64,000 bases of DNA from Azonexus sp. (GTDB lineage: Bacteria; Pseudomonadota; Gammaproteobacteria; Burkholderiales; Rhodocyclaceae), in NCBI GenBank assembly GCA_030696345.1, contig JAUYSK010000027.1, forward strand, positions 124,001 through 188,000, written 5' to 3'. Positions within the stretch are counted from its first letter, which is position 1. The number at the start of each line of letters is the position of its first letter. The position numbers and the translations under genes were made by a program. Below the pieces are notes generated by a model. It worked only from the letters and a program-made list of their open reading frames with translations. It did no database searches and had not been told where the DNA came from. This document shows positions 8,442-17,589 of this stretch, in pieces.

Positions 8442-9368
8442 TTACTTCTCTCCGCTGGAAGAGAAACCCGGCTCGCCTGGCCCCGGCGGCAAGGCTGGTG
8501 CACCAAAGACCAAGCCTTGCGGCGTATCTTCCAGAATGCGCAAAACGCGGCTTAACTGGCGGGAGGTCATCGAGAAATCGGTGGCCAACTCGTTCAGGCG
8601 AGGCATCAGGGCCGAGACGCCATTGGCCGATGGATCACCGATGGCAACGTCAAACTTATCCGTTGCCGACTGCATTTTGGCGATCATCACCCGGGTATCG
8701 GCCAGCAATGGTCCAACCTCGGCAACCGCGAGCGAGAGCTTTTTCACATTCTGGTCATCCAGCACCTTTTTCATCTGAATCAGCGTGGCGTTCAGATTCT
8801 CCAAGGCGGGTTTCATATTGGCCGAGGCCGACTCCATGTTGGCCAGCGTCGCCGTGAGGTGCTGCCGGTTTTCTTCACTCAGCATGGCGTTGGCGCTCAC
8901 CATCAGTTGCCGCGCCTGGCGTAGCGTCGCCGTGCCGGTTTCCCCGAGTTCGTCGAGCAATGAAGGAATCATCGTGATGCGAGGCGGCTTTTCGTCGTTG
9001 GGTTCCAGCGGCTCCTGTTCCTTGCCGGTTTCCAGCAACAGGATATGCGCCAACCCGGTGACGCCCTGGTAATTCAGCTTGGCGACGGTACCGCGGGTCA
9101 GCGGCACATCTTCGTTGACCGAAATGGTCACCAGAATATTGCTGAAATCATCCGGATCAAGCCGGATATCGCTGACCTTGCCGACCCTGATACCACGGTA
9201 GCGGACCTGCGCCTGCGGATTCAGCCCGCCGATATTCTGCTTGGTGACGACGACGTAGTCGTGCGTAGCTTCCCTAGATCCACCCAGCCAAAAGATGGCG
9301 AACAGTGTCGCTGCCAAAAGCGTGATGGCGAAGAGTCCGGCGGCGAAGGCGTGCGACTTGTTTTCCAT
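8442..9368 (-). CDS. MCE-domain substrate-binding protein (MlaD-like)
   Basis: Periplasmic, membrane-anchored lipid-binding subunit of an MCE ABC transporter, 308 residues. There is one N-terminal transmembrane helix (LFAITLLAATLFAIFWLGG), a single MCE domain (VRYRGIRVGKVSDIRLDP, then VAKLNYQGVTGLAHILLLE), and a long helical C-terminal tail with MlaD/PqiB-like needle character. It is larger than E. coli MlaD (183 residues), closer to Mce proteins with extended tails. It follows the ATPase gene by nine bases. Confidence 0.92.
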   Translation of the reverse strand: MENKSHAFAAGLFAITLLAATLFAIFWLGGSREATHDYVVVTKQNIGGLNPQAQVRYRGIRVGKVSDIRLDPDDFSNILVTISVNEDVPLTRGTVAKLNYQGVTGLAHILLLETGKEQEPLEPNDEKPPRITMIPSLLDELGETGTATLRQARQLMVSANAMLSEENRQHLTATLANMESASANMKPALENLNATLIQMKKVLDDQNVKKLSLAVAEVGPLLADTRVMIAKMQSATDKFDVAIGDPSANGVSALMPRLNELATDFSMTSRQLSRVLRILEDTPQGLVFGAPALPPGPGEPGFSSSGEK

Positions 9369-9377
9369 GGCTCAGTA

Positions 9378-10133
9378 TTAAAGCAGCTTCCGGCGATCTG
9401 CGCCAAAAAAGCCGGTAACAAAGGGGTGATCGACCGTCATCACTTCATCCTTGGGGCCGCAGGCGATGATGTGCCCATCGGCCAGAACGGCGACATGAGT
9501 GGCCAGGCCGGCCAGTGTGTTCAGGTCGTGGGTAACCATGATGACAGTCAGGCCAAGCGCCTGCTGCAAGGAGCCAACCAGCTCGACAAAGTTCTGGCTG
9601 CGATCCGGATCAAGTCCCGCGGTCGGCTCATCAAGCAGCAGCAATTCCGGCTCCAGGGCGAGCGCCCGGGCCAGCGCGACACGCTTGACCATGCCCCCGG
9701 AGAGCTCAGCCGGCATTAGCTTGCCGTGTGCCGGCTCAAGTTCGACCATCGCCAGTTTGAGGTGCACCAGACGGCAGATCCAGTCCTCGTCCAAGCAACG
9801 CAGTTCGCGTAGCGGGAACGCAATATTGTCAAAAACGGAGAGCGCCGAAAATAATGCACCGTGCTGAAACAGCATGCCAAGCCGGCGTCTGACGCTACGC
9901 TGGGCAACCGGATCAGCGTCATTGAGGTCGCTACCAAAGAGACGAACACTACCGGCCGTTGGCCGGAGCAGGCCCAGCATTTCGCGCAACAACGTGGTTT
10001 TACCGCTCCCTGAGCCACCCAGCAGCCCGAGAATCTGCCCGGCTTCTACCCGCAGATTCAGGTCACGGTGAATATACTGACCCGCGAAGACAGTGCTGAT
10101 CCCTGCCAGTTCGACGACTGCCGCCTGACTCAT
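9378..10133 (-). CDS. MCE transporter ATP-binding protein (MlaF-like)
   Basis: Cytoplasmic ATPase of 251 residues driving the MCE lipid transporter. The Walker A motif is GGSGSGKTT (residues 39-47), the signature LSGGMVKRVALARAL has the Mla-type M-V-K-R rather than Q-Q-R, and Walker B is LLLLDEPTAGLDP. The H-loop is MVTHDL. Its start overlaps the permease stop (ATGA), giving translational coupling. Confidence 0.94.
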   Translation of the reverse strand: MSQAAVVELAGISTVFAGQYIHRDLNLRVEAGQILGLLGGSGSGKTTLLREMLGLLRPTAGSVRLFGSDLNDADPVAQRSVRRRLGMLFQHGALFSALSVFDNIAFPLRELRCLDEDWICRLVHLKLAMVELEPAHGKLMPAELSGGMVKRVALARALALEPELLLLDEPTAGLDPDRSQNFVELVGSLQQALGLTVIMVTHDLNTLAGLATHVAVLADGHIIACGPKDEVMTVDHPFVTGFFGADRRKLL

Positions 10134-11236
10134 AAATTCGGCACGCCGATATGGCGGGTGAAAATGGCAAACACCGCATCGACCAGAATAACTGCCGTGA
10201 TCGCTGTCACCACGGCACTGGTCGTATTGGCCGACAGGCTTTCGGTATTGGGTTTGACCCGCAAGCCAAAATGACAGGCGATCAATGCGATGATGAAACC
10301 AAAAACCAGTCCCTTGCCAAGACCGATATAGAGGTTGGCAACCGGCACTGCACGCGGCAGGTTATCCAGAAAATAGATCAGCGACAGGTCCAGTTGCAGC
10401 ATGGCAGCCAACATGCCACCGAGCAGCGCTACGGATGAGGTCCAGAGGACAATCAGGGGCATTACTGCGGTCAACCCCACAATTTTGGGCAAAACCACGC
10501 GGACAGTGCGCGAGATACCCATGGTTGATAGCGCGTCGATTTCCTCGGTAACCCGCATAACGCCGATCTGTGCCGTCATTGCCGAGCCGGAACGGCCGGC
10601 GACCAGCACGGCAACCAGCACCGGACCCAATTCACGGATGATGGAAATGCCCAGAATGTTGATGATGAAAAGATCGGCCCCAAAGTTCTTCAATTGAAGC
10701 GCCGACAGGTAACTGAGGGTGATCCCGATCAAAAAACCAACCAGGGCGGTCACTGGCAGGGCCTGCGCCCCTGACTTGTAAACGTTGGCGGCGATTTCCT
10801 TCCATGGGATATCGCCGGGGTATCTGATCAGATAGCCCAAATCGAGCAGCAATTGCCCAAACAGCGCAATCATTCCCCGCACATTGGCCACCGCCTTGAG
10901 CAGCAGGCCGCCGATGAATTCAAGAATATGGAATGGCCGAATCGGCGACCCCGGAATAATCTGAGGCAATTCGGCAACCCGCTCAAGCACCTGGCGGTGC
11001 ATCGTCGAGATATCCAATTTTGCCGGCCAGGCATTGCCCCAGCTTCGCCAGAGCAGCACGGCTGCCGCACTATCAAGACGGGCCACGGCCGACAAATCCC
11101 AGGATTCCGCACGCTGGCTCAGCCCCGCCAGCTGTTCCTGCAAATTCGCCAGATCAGGCAGCATGGCGGCCAGCGTCCATGCCCCGGACAGCATCACTCT
11201 CCCCGACTCGACCTGCAATCGGGGGGCGCCGTTCAT
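10130..11236 (-). CDS. MCE transporter permease with N-terminal STAS-like domain (MlaE)
   Basis: Inner-membrane permease of 368 residues. Residues about 1-90 resemble a STAS domain (LQVESGRVMLSGAWTL...WDLSAVARLDSAAAVLLWRSW), which in the E. coli mla system is the separate protein MlaB. The rest is a MlaE permease with the conserved core (GFLIGITLSYLSALQLKNFGADLFIINILGISIIRELGPVLVAVLVAGRSGSAMTAQIGVM). The frame is open further upstream inside ppx. I chose the ATG at 11236 because it overlaps the ppx stop by 4 bp (ATGA) and the domain begins there. Confidence 0.92.
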   Translation of the reverse strand: MNGAPRLQVESGRVMLSGAWTLAAMLPDLANLQEQLAGLSQRAESWDLSAVARLDSAAAVLLWRSWGNAWPAKLDISTMHRQVLERVAELPQIIPGSPIRPFHILEFIGGLLLKAVANVRGMIALFGQLLLDLGYLIRYPGDIPWKEIAANVYKSGAQALPVTALVGFLIGITLSYLSALQLKNFGADLFIINILGISIIRELGPVLVAVLVAGRSGSAMTAQIGVMRVTEEIDALSTMGISRTVRVVLPKIVGLTAVMPLIVLWTSSVALLGGMLAAMLQLDLSLIYFLDNLPRAVPVANLYIGLGKGLVFGFIIALIACHFGLRVKPNTESLSANTTSAVVTAITAVILVDAVFAIFTRHIGVPNL

Positions 11237-12735
11237 ACAGGCTTCCTGGTCGGTATGGACTTGACCATATACTCTCGCCCAATCTGCTTCCAGACCGCAG
11301 CCTCTTCGCCCAGCGCAGCGGCTGTCCAGGGATTTGCCTTCAACCACTCCGCCGGGAGTTCAATCTGAAAACCGGTGCCCAGCAACTTGACCGAATAAGC
11401 GGGCAAGGCGCGATCATCGCGGGTGCGGTGCAGCAGCGTCGCCAGGCGTAAACAGAAAATCAGCCGCCAGGCACTGTCTACCGCAGGAATCCCACTCATC
11501 TTCTCGAGCTTGCCGCGATGGCCAAGAACCAGCATGGCCAACCGCGCCTGATCCTTCTTTGAGAAGCCGGGCATATCCGCATAGGTCAGGATGTAGGCAC
11601 CATGCTTGTGGTAGGCGTTGTGGGCAACGGAAATACCAATTTCATGCAAGCGAGTTGCCCAGGACAGGAACTGGACATCGGCCTCGGTCGGCGAGCCTTC
11701 AGCCAGCTGTGTCAGCGCTGATAACGCGGTCGCCTCGACCCGTTCGACCTGATCAGCTTCGACCTGGTAACGCCGACGGAACTGAGCCACCGTCGAGTCG
11801 CGCATATCCTGATGATGAAAACGCCCGAGCAGGTCGTAAAGCACACCCAGACGCAGCGCGCCTTCGGCGTAAATCATATGCTCCAGACCAAGTTCCTCGA
11901 AAATCGCCGACATGATGGCAACACCACCCGGCAGGACCGGCAAGCGATCCCCCTTGACCCCCGGCAAATCGAGCGCCTCAGCCGAACCAGCCTTGATCAA
12001 AAGTGCACACAGTTTCTCGAGCCCCTCGCGGGTGATGCCACTCTCGCCGTTCGGATTGAGATGATTCATTTCCAGCACATCGGCAATCGCCCGCGCCGAA
12101 CCGGAGGAACCGATTGCCTCTTTCCAGCCAAGGCGCTGGTAATCGGCAGCAATAAGTTCGATTTCCTTGGCTGCAGCCACCTGCGCCTCGCGCAAGCGCT
12201 TCCGGTCGATCTTGCGGTCCGGGAAGAAGCGCAGCGTGTAGCTGACGCAACCCATGTAAAGCGATTCCATCAGCTGCGGCTCATGCCGCTTGCCAATGAT
12301 GAATTCTGTCGAGCCGCCACCAATATCGATGACCAGGCGCTTGTGCGCCGCCGAAGGCAGCGAGTGCGAAGCGCCGATATAGATCAGCCGGGCTTCTTCG
12401 CGGCCGGCAATGATTTCGATGGGAAAGCCGAGCGCTTCCTCGGCCAGTGGCAGGAACTCTGCCGCATTTTTGGCCACGCGCAGCGTATTGGTTGCCACGA
12501 CGCGCACGGCACCACTATCCAGCCCTCGCAAACGCTCACCGAAGCGGCGCAGGGCATCCAGTGCTCGAGCCTGCGAAGGTGCATCCAGCCGTTTGTCGGC
12601 GGTCAGGCCGGAAGCCAGCCGCACCGGTTCCTTCATGGAATCCAGCGTGTAGATCTGGTTGTCGACGACCCGCCCGACCTGCAGGCGGAAGCTGTTGGAG
12701 CCCAGATCGACGGCTGCCACTGTTTCGTAAATCAT
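11233..12735 (-). CDS. ppx: Exopolyphosphatase / guanosine pentaphosphatase (Ppx/GppA family)
   Basis: Hydrolyses terminal phosphates of polyphosphate or pppGpp. The actin-like ATPase core shows AAVDLGSNSFRLQVG at the start, VVATNTLRVAKNA, EIIAGREEARLIYIGA and IDIGGGSTEFIIG. A C-terminal HD-like helical domain follows (TRLHEIGISVAHNAYHKHGAYIL). At 500 residues it has the normal long Ppx length. The ATG at 12735 (MIYETVAAVDLG) is preferred over an upstream in-frame GTG at 12780. It is followed without a gap by the MCE transporter genes. Confidence 0.92.
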   Translation of the reverse strand: MIYETVAAVDLGSNSFRLQVGRVVDNQIYTLDSMKEPVRLASGLTADKRLDAPSQARALDALRRFGERLRGLDSGAVRVVATNTLRVAKNAAEFLPLAEEALGFPIEIIAGREEARLIYIGASHSLPSAAHKRLVIDIGGGSTEFIIGKRHEPQLMESLYMGCVSYTLRFFPDRKIDRKRLREAQVAAAKEIELIAADYQRLGWKEAIGSSGSARAIADVLEMNHLNPNGESGITREGLEKLCALLIKAGSAEALDLPGVKGDRLPVLPGGVAIMSAIFEELGLEHMIYAEGALRLGVLYDLLGRFHHQDMRDSTVAQFRRRYQVEADQVERVEATALSALTQLAEGSPTEADVQFLSWATRLHEIGISVAHNAYHKHGAYILTYADMPGFSKKDQARLAMLVLGHRGKLEKMSGIPAVDSAWRLIFCLRLATLLHRTRDDRALPAYSVKLLGTGFQIELPAEWLKANPWTAAALGEEAAVWKQIGREYMVKSIPTRKPV

Positions 12736-12814
12736 TTGCTTGGGTGAACCTGAAGGTAGAACCGGCCGGCATTCTACCACTCAGCCCGAGTCGGAATTCT
12801 TACAAGCCGGTCGT

Positions 12815-12849
12815 TAAAAAGCCCGCCGGATTGCTCCGGCGGGCCTTTG
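12815..12849 (-). terminator. Rho-independent terminator of prpE
   Basis: Ten-base perfect arms GCCCGCCGGA (12821-12830) and TCCGGCGGGC (12835-12844) enclose a TTGC loop. Read on the minus strand, the stem is followed by TTTTTAACG. It lies 16-20 bp beyond the prpE stop. Confidence 0.85.
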
Positions 12850-12865
12850 ATCGAAAGCATTGGCT

Positions 12866-14758
12866 TTAATTGGCCAATGCGTTCTTGATCTGTTCCAGCG
12901 TCGAAGGATCGTCGATGGTGGTCAGATCGCCCGGATCACGGCCTTCAGCCAGCGCCTGCAACGAACGGCGCAGCATCTTGCCGGAACGGGTCTTCGGCAA
13001 ACCCGTGACGAAATGCACACGGGCCGGGCGACCAATCGCCCCGAGAATGTTGTCGACCGTAGCAAAAACCTCTTTCTCGAGCGCCTTGACCAGTTCGGGA
13101 GTCGCAACACGGGCGGCATCCTTGACCACAGCGAAAGCCATCGGCACCTGTCCCTTGAGCTTGTCTTCGACGCCAACCACGGCCACTTCGGCAATTGCCG
13201 GGTGGTTCTGGATGGCTTCCTCAATTTCACGCGTGCCAAGACGATGGCCGGCAACGTTGATCACGTCGTCGGTGCGACCGAGGATGGTGAAGTAACCATC
13301 GTCGTCCTTGATCGCCCAGTCGTAAGAGGAATAAACCAGCGGCTCCTTGAACAGCGTGAAGTAGGTACTGACAAAGCGGTCGTCCTGACCCCAGACGGTC
13401 GTCAGGCAGCCCGGTGGCAGCGGCGGGATGACAGCGGCGATACCCTTTTCGTTGGCATCGCAGACCGAGCCGTCTTCGCGGAAAATCTGCAGGTTGTAAC
13501 CGTAGACCGGGAAGGACGGCGAACCGTACTTGATCGGCGTGTTTTCGACGCCGGGCAGCGCGGCCAGCATCGGCCAGCCGGTTTCGGTCTGCCAGTAGTT
13601 GTCGATGACCGGCTTTTGCAGTTCAGTCATGAACCACTCGTGGGTCGGCTGGTCAAGCGGTTCGCCGGCCATGAAGATGTGCTTCAGTGACGACAAGTCG
13701 TACTTGTGCATGAAGGCCGGATCCTGCTTCTTCAGCACGCGGGCAGCGGTCGGGGCCGAGAACATGACGTTCACCTTGTACTTCTCGACGATCTGCCACC
13801 AGATACCGGCATCCGGACGCAGCGGCGTGCCTTCGTACATCACGGTGGCCATGCCGGCAATCAGCGGGCCGTAAATGATGTAGGAGTGACCGACCACCCA
13901 GCCAATATCGGAAGTCGAGAAGTAGGTTTCTCCCTCGCCACCGCAGTAGATGTGCTTCATCGACGAGGCCAGCGCCACGGCGTAACCGCCGGTGTCGCGC
14001 TGGACGCCCTTCGGCTTGCCGGTCGTGCCGGAGGTGTAGAGGATGTAGGACGGCTCGGAAGACTCCAGCCATTCACACGGCACCTGGGCATCCATGAACT
14101 TGGCACGCTCGGTAGCGTAGTCGACATCGCGACCGGCAACTTTGTTGAAAGCCTTGTCCAGACCTCGATCGACCATCAGCACCTTGGCCGGCTTGTGTTC
14201 AGCCAGTTCGATGGCTTCATCCAATAGATGCTTGTAGGGAACCGCCTTACCACCACGCATGCCGGCGTCGGAAGAAACAATCAGCACCGGCTTGGCATCG
14301 TCGATGCGGGTAGCCAGCGAACCGGAAGCAAAGCCGCCGAAGACCACCGAGTGGATAGCACCGATACGGGTTGCAGCCAGGATCGCGAAGGTTGCCTGGG
14401 CAATCATCGGCATGTAAATCAGGACGCGATCGCCCTTCTTGACGCCGAGGCTCTGGTAAATCGCTGCCATGCGCTCGATTTCACGCTGAAGTTCGCCGAA
14501 GCTATAAACCGTCTCTTCATCGGTTTCCGTTGAAATGAAGATCAGCGCACGGTCGTTCGGGCGCTTGGCGGCATGACGGTCAACCGCGTTGTAGCAAAGA
14601 TTGGTCTTGCCACCGACAAACCACTTGGCAAACGGTGGGCGGGAATAATCGCAAACTTGGGTAAACGGCTCTTTCCAGTCGATAAGCTGGGCCTGCTCGG
14701 TCCAGAATTCGTTCGGCTTTTCGATGGAATACTGGTGAAACTCCTTGTACGTCGCCAT
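12866..14758 (-). CDS. prpE: Propionyl-CoA synthetase
   Basis: Adenylate-forming enzyme converting propionate, ATP and CoA to propionyl-CoA (630 residues; acrylate is often accepted). It is distinguished from acetyl-CoA synthetase by YxxSIExPxEFWxEQ at the start, PPFAKWFVGGKTNLCYNAVDRH, and MYEGTPLRPDAGIWWQIVEKYKVN. The adenylate motif YTSGTTGKPKGVQRD is intact, as are GRTDDVINVAGHRLGTREIEE and the acetylatable lysine motif PKTRSGKMLRR. The ATG at 14758 has GGGAG five bases upstream and matches the family start; the frame opens further upstream at 14833. It follows a REC/degenerate-GGDEF gene and acuI on the same strand and ends at a terminator. No methylcitrate-cycle genes are in the window. 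Confidence 0.95.
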   Translation of the reverse strand: MATYKEFHQYSIEKPNEFWTEQAQLIDWKEPFTQVCDYSRPPFAKWFVGGKTNLCYNAVDRHAAKRPNDRALIFISTETDEETVYSFGELQREIERMAAIYQSLGVKKGDRVLIYMPMIAQATFAILAATRIGAIHSVVFGGFASGSLATRIDDAKPVLIVSSDAGMRGGKAVPYKHLLDEAIELAEHKPAKVLMVDRGLDKAFNKVAGRDVDYATERAKFMDAQVPCEWLESSEPSYILYTSGTTGKPKGVQRDTGGYAVALASSMKHIYCGGEGETYFSTSDIGWVVGHSYIIYGPLIAGMATVMYEGTPLRPDAGIWWQIVEKYKVNVMFSAPTAARVLKKQDPAFMHKYDLSSLKHIFMAGEPLDQPTHEWFMTELQKPVIDNYWQTETGWPMLAALPGVENTPIKYGSPSFPVYGYNLQIFREDGSVCDANEKGIAAVIPPLPPGCLTTVWGQDDRFVSTYFTLFKEPLVYSSYDWAIKDDDGYFTILGRTDDVINVAGHRLGTREIEEAIQNHPAIAEVAVVGVEDKLKGQVPMAFAVVKDAARVATPELVKALEKEVFATVDNILGAIGRPARVHFVTGLPKTRSGKMLRRSLQALAEGRDPGDLTTIDDPSTLEQIKNALAN

Positions 14759-14807
14759 AAGGCTCCCTCTAGTTAGGTTTTCCTGCACTACACGAATACT
14801 GAACGGA

Positions 14808-15923
14808 TTATTTTTGTTGAGGATTCCGTTCACTCAAACGACGTTCGATCTCTGCCATGGGCAAAGCCAAACCCAATTCCTGATTGATCAGACTGATCAA
14901 CGGCAACAGTTGACGAGCAAGGGCATCAACGTGCGGCCTGACCGGTTCCGGGCGATTCGCCACGAGCAATTCCAGAGCGTGGTTGATCGAAATCGGCCGC
15001 GTTGCTGCCTTGATACCACCAGATTCGGTTCGATTCCCACCAGCCAGCATTGCCTGTTGCATGCGCTGACCGGCACAATCCAGCAGCGCCACGGCCGAAT
15101 TGACCTGATCGACCGCGACACTGGCCAAACCGACACTGACTGTCAACGCCACGGTCTGGCCCTGCACCGTCAGTCGCGCCAACTCAACCGCCTCGCGCAC
15201 CCGTTCGGCAAAAGTAGCGCAGAAGGCCATTGCCGTACCCGGCGAAACGACGGCGTACTGACCGGAGCCGAAATGTCCCAGGCTGTCTTCCTGACGCATC
15301 TTGCCCGCCAGCATCTTGGCAAAACGATTTCCGATTTCCTCGGCAACCAGCGGTCCGAATCGTTCGCACATGCCGGCGAAGTCATCGAATCCCAGAACCA
15401 TCACGCTGGTATCAACACCATGCCGTGACGAATGTGAAAGCGCCTGTGCTGCCTGAAGTTCGAGAAATTTTCTGGTGAATAGTCCAGTCACCGGATCCTG
15501 AACCATCCGCTCACGCCCGGCATCAAGGCTTTCCTGAGCATTCGACAAGGCCAGCAAATTGTTCAGACGCGCCAGGATTTCGGCGCTTCCTGCCCCCTTG
15601 GTCACAAAGTCGGAAACGCCCATCTCACGGGCCTTGTCACGCTCCTCCTCGGTTTCCTCGCCGGACACCAGAATGAAGGGCAATTGCTGCAGACGACGCA
15701 ACTTCGAGGTGCGTACCCGCTCGAGCAATTCGTAACCATTCAGCTTGGGCATCTGGAGGTCGGAAATCACCGCGCGAATCGAATGGTCCAGCACCAGCGT
15801 CTGCCATGCCGCATCGCCGTCGGCTTCTTCGCGAACCTCGTAGGAACCCTTTAAATGATGAATAAGCGAGATCCTGACGACCCGTGAATCATCAACCACC
15901 AGAATGCGCGGCAACTCAGCCAC
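14808..15923 (-). CDS. Response regulator with degenerate GGDEF domain and intact I-site
   Basis: A 371-residue protein. Residues 5-125 form a REC domain with the acidic pair D11-D12, phospho-acceptor D55 (ISDLQMPKLNGYE), S88 and K109 (VTKG). Residues about 140-260 form a GGDEF domain whose active site has become GSGQY (219-223), so diguanylate cyclase activity is unlikely. The inhibitory-site motif RQED (210-213) sits exactly five residues ahead, as in functional I-sites, which suggests a c-di-GMP-binding receptor. A helical tail of about 90 residues follows. The GTG at 15923 is one base after the acuI stop; an open frame upstream inside acuI is ignored. No histidine kinase is adjacent. Confidence 0.85.
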   Translation of the reverse strand: MAELPRILVVDDSRVVRISLIHHLKGSYEVREEADGDAAWQTLVLDHSIRAVISDLQMPKLNGYELLERVRTSKLRRLQQLPFILVSGEETEEERDKAREMGVSDFVTKGAGSAEILARLNNLLALSNAQESLDAGRERMVQDPVTGLFTRKFLELQAAQALSHSSRHGVDTSVMVLGFDDFAGMCERFGPLVAEEIGNRFAKMLAGKMRQEDSLGHFGSGQYAVVSPGTAMAFCATFAERVREAVELARLTVQGQTVALTVSVGLASVAVDQVNSAVALLDCAGQRMQQAMLAGGNRTESGGIKAATRPISINHALELLVANRPEPVRPHVDALARQLLPLISLINQELGLALPMAEIERRLSERNPQQK

Positions 15924-15924
15924 G

Positions 15925-16926
15925 TCAGCCTCCGGCAATGTCCACCACCACGCGGCCCTTGGCACGGCCCGCAATATATTCGTTGAAGGTCGCTGGCAAC
16001 TCATCCATCTTGATGCTTCGCGACATTGCGGCAAGATGCGGCGGCCGCAGATCGCTGGCCAGGCGTTGCCAGACGCCACGGCGATAGGGTTCGCGGATAT
16101 AGCCGGAATCGACGCCAAGCAGGGAAACGCCACGCAGAATGAATGGCGCTACGGTCGTGTTCAGCGACATGCTCGCCGCCAGCCCGATGCTGGCAATCGT
16201 CCCACCCTGCTCCATGGTGCTGGCAATCCAGGCCAAAATATCGCCCCCCAGGTTGTCTACCGCACCGGCCCAGCGACCGCGATCAAGCGGACGGATTTTT
16301 GTCAGATCAAGGCTCTGACGCAGCATTACTTCAGCGGCCCCCAGGCCGCGCAAATAATCGGCCTCGCTCTCTTTGCCAGTCAGCGCCACCACGTGGTAAC
16401 CACTTTTGGCGAGCATATCAACCGCCAGACTGCCGACGCCACCAGTAGCGCCGGTGACAATTACCGGCCCATTCCCCGGGCGCAAGCCGTTTTCTTCCAT
16501 GCGGACAATGCCGAGGGCAGCGGTAAACCCGGCAGTACCCAAGGCCATGGCATCGAACAACGTCAGGTTTTCCGGCAGTGGCACCACCCAGTCACCCGGC
16601 ACACGAGCGATTTCGGCGTAGCCACCGTGATGGGCGACGCCAATGTCGAAACTGGTGGCGATGACCGGATCGCCAGGCTTGAAACGCGAGTCCGTACTCT
16701 CGATCACCGTACCGGAAAGGTCGATACCGCCCACACAAGGAAAGCGCCGGATGATTTTTCCTGCCCCGGTCGCCGCCAGCGCATCCTTGTAATTGATGCT
16801 TGAGTAGGCGACACGAATGGTGACTTCGCCAGGATCAAGTTGGCGCTCGTCCATCTGGACGAAGCCACTGCTTACCTTGCCATCGTGTTGCTCAATCAGC
16901 AGTGCCTTGAAGGAATCCATCGTCAT
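15925..16926 (-). CDS. acuI: Acryloyl-CoA reductase (NADPH), AcuI/YhdH family
   Basis: Zinc-free medium-chain reductase of 333 residues that reduces acryloyl-CoA to propionyl-CoA. Features are the substrate-domain start FKALLIEQHDGKVSSGF, the motif YSSINYKDALAATGAGKIIRRFPCVGGIDLSGTV typical of YhdH/AcuI, and the nucleotide-binding VTGATGGVGSLAVDML. The ATG at 16926 has AAGGAG five bases upstream; a GTG at 16932 and an ATG at 16920 are alternatives. It heads a minus-strand unit with the REC/GGDEF-like gene and prpE, both linked to propionyl-CoA supply. Confidence 0.93.
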   Translation of the reverse strand: MTMDSFKALLIEQHDGKVSSGFVQMDERQLDPGEVTIRVAYSSINYKDALAATGAGKIIRRFPCVGGIDLSGTVIESTDSRFKPGDPVIATSFDIGVAHHGGYAEIARVPGDWVVPLPENLTLFDAMALGTAGFTAALGIVRMEENGLRPGNGPVIVTGATGGVGSLAVDMLAKSGYHVVALTGKESEADYLRGLGAAEVMLRQSLDLTKIRPLDRGRWAGAVDNLGGDILAWIASTMEQGGTIASIGLAASMSLNTTVAPFILRGVSLLGVDSGYIREPYRRGVWQRLASDLRPPHLAAMSRSIKMDELPATFNEYIAGRAKGRVVVDIAGG

Positions 16927-17041
16927 CCTCACTCCTTGGAGCGCAAATTGTATTCATAATTACGGATTATGAACATAGTTATAGCGCCCGATATTTAGCC
17001 AGACTTTACAGTGCCCTTCTTTTCAAATATATTACAGCGCT

Positions 17042-17551
17042 ATGCATAAAGTCCTAACTTCCTTTTTGCTCGCTTCCGCCCTGTTTGCCGGTGGAGTCAG
17101 TACCTCCGCCGTGGCCGAACCCGTCCGCAAGCCGGAGGAGCAAATGTCGTTCCTTGAACGTTACACCAACGCCGCTCAGGATGTCATCCTGCAAGGGCTG
17201 AAGCTGGTGGGCGTGCGTTATCGCCTCGGTGGCAATGACGAAAGCAGCGGCCTGGATTGCAGCGGTTTTGTTCGCCTGGTGTTCAAAGACAGCATTGGCG
17301 CCGCCCTGCCCCGGACAGCGCGTGAAATGAGCGAAGTTGGCCAGCAAATCGATACCACCCAGTTGAAGCCGGGTGACTTGGTGTTCTTCAACACCATGCG
17401 CCGCACCTTCTCGCACGTTGGCATTTATCTAGGTGACAACCATTTCATGCACGCACCACGTACCGGCGCTGAAGTTCGTGTCGAGAGCATGGAAAGCAGC
17501 TACTGGATGCAGCGCTACAACGGTGCCCGGCGAATAATCGACGGCAACTGA
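17042..17551 (+). CDS. NlpC/P60-family peptidoglycan endopeptidase
   Basis: Secreted cell-wall hydrolase of 169 residues, cleaving peptide crosslinks or stems. A signal peptide ends at AVA/EPVRK. The catalytic domain holds Cys73 (LDCSGFVRLVF), His125 (FSHVGIYLG) and His137 (FMHAPRTG), and PRTAREMSEVGQQI is the usual substrate-groove motif. No SH3 or LysM domain is present. The gene stands alone between a divergent acuI and fbpA and has its own terminator. Confidence 0.93.
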   Translation: MHKVLTSFLLASALFAGGVSTSAVAEPVRKPEEQMSFLERYTNAAQDVILQGLKLVGVRYRLGGNDESSGLDCSGFVRLVFKDSIGAALPRTAREMSEVGQQIDTTQLKPGDLVFFNTMRRTFSHVGIYLGDNHFMHAPRTGAEVRVESMESSYWMQRYNGARRIIDGN

Positions 17552-17553
17552 GA

Positions 17554-17578
17554 AAAGCGGCTCAAGCCGCTTTTTTTA
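17554..17578 (+). terminator. Rho-independent terminator of the NlpC/P60 gene
   Basis: AAAGCGGC and GCCGCTTT arms around a TCAA loop, continued by a run of seven T, start three bases after the stop codon. Confidence 0.9.
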
Positions 17579-17589
17579 CACCTGCATTT

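Noticed and set aside
14808-16133. N-terminal extension of the REC protein into acuI
   Set aside because: The extra 70 residues are Trp/Pro/Arg rich, antisense-free overlap of acuI coding sequence in another frame; the REC domain begins right after the GTG at 15923.
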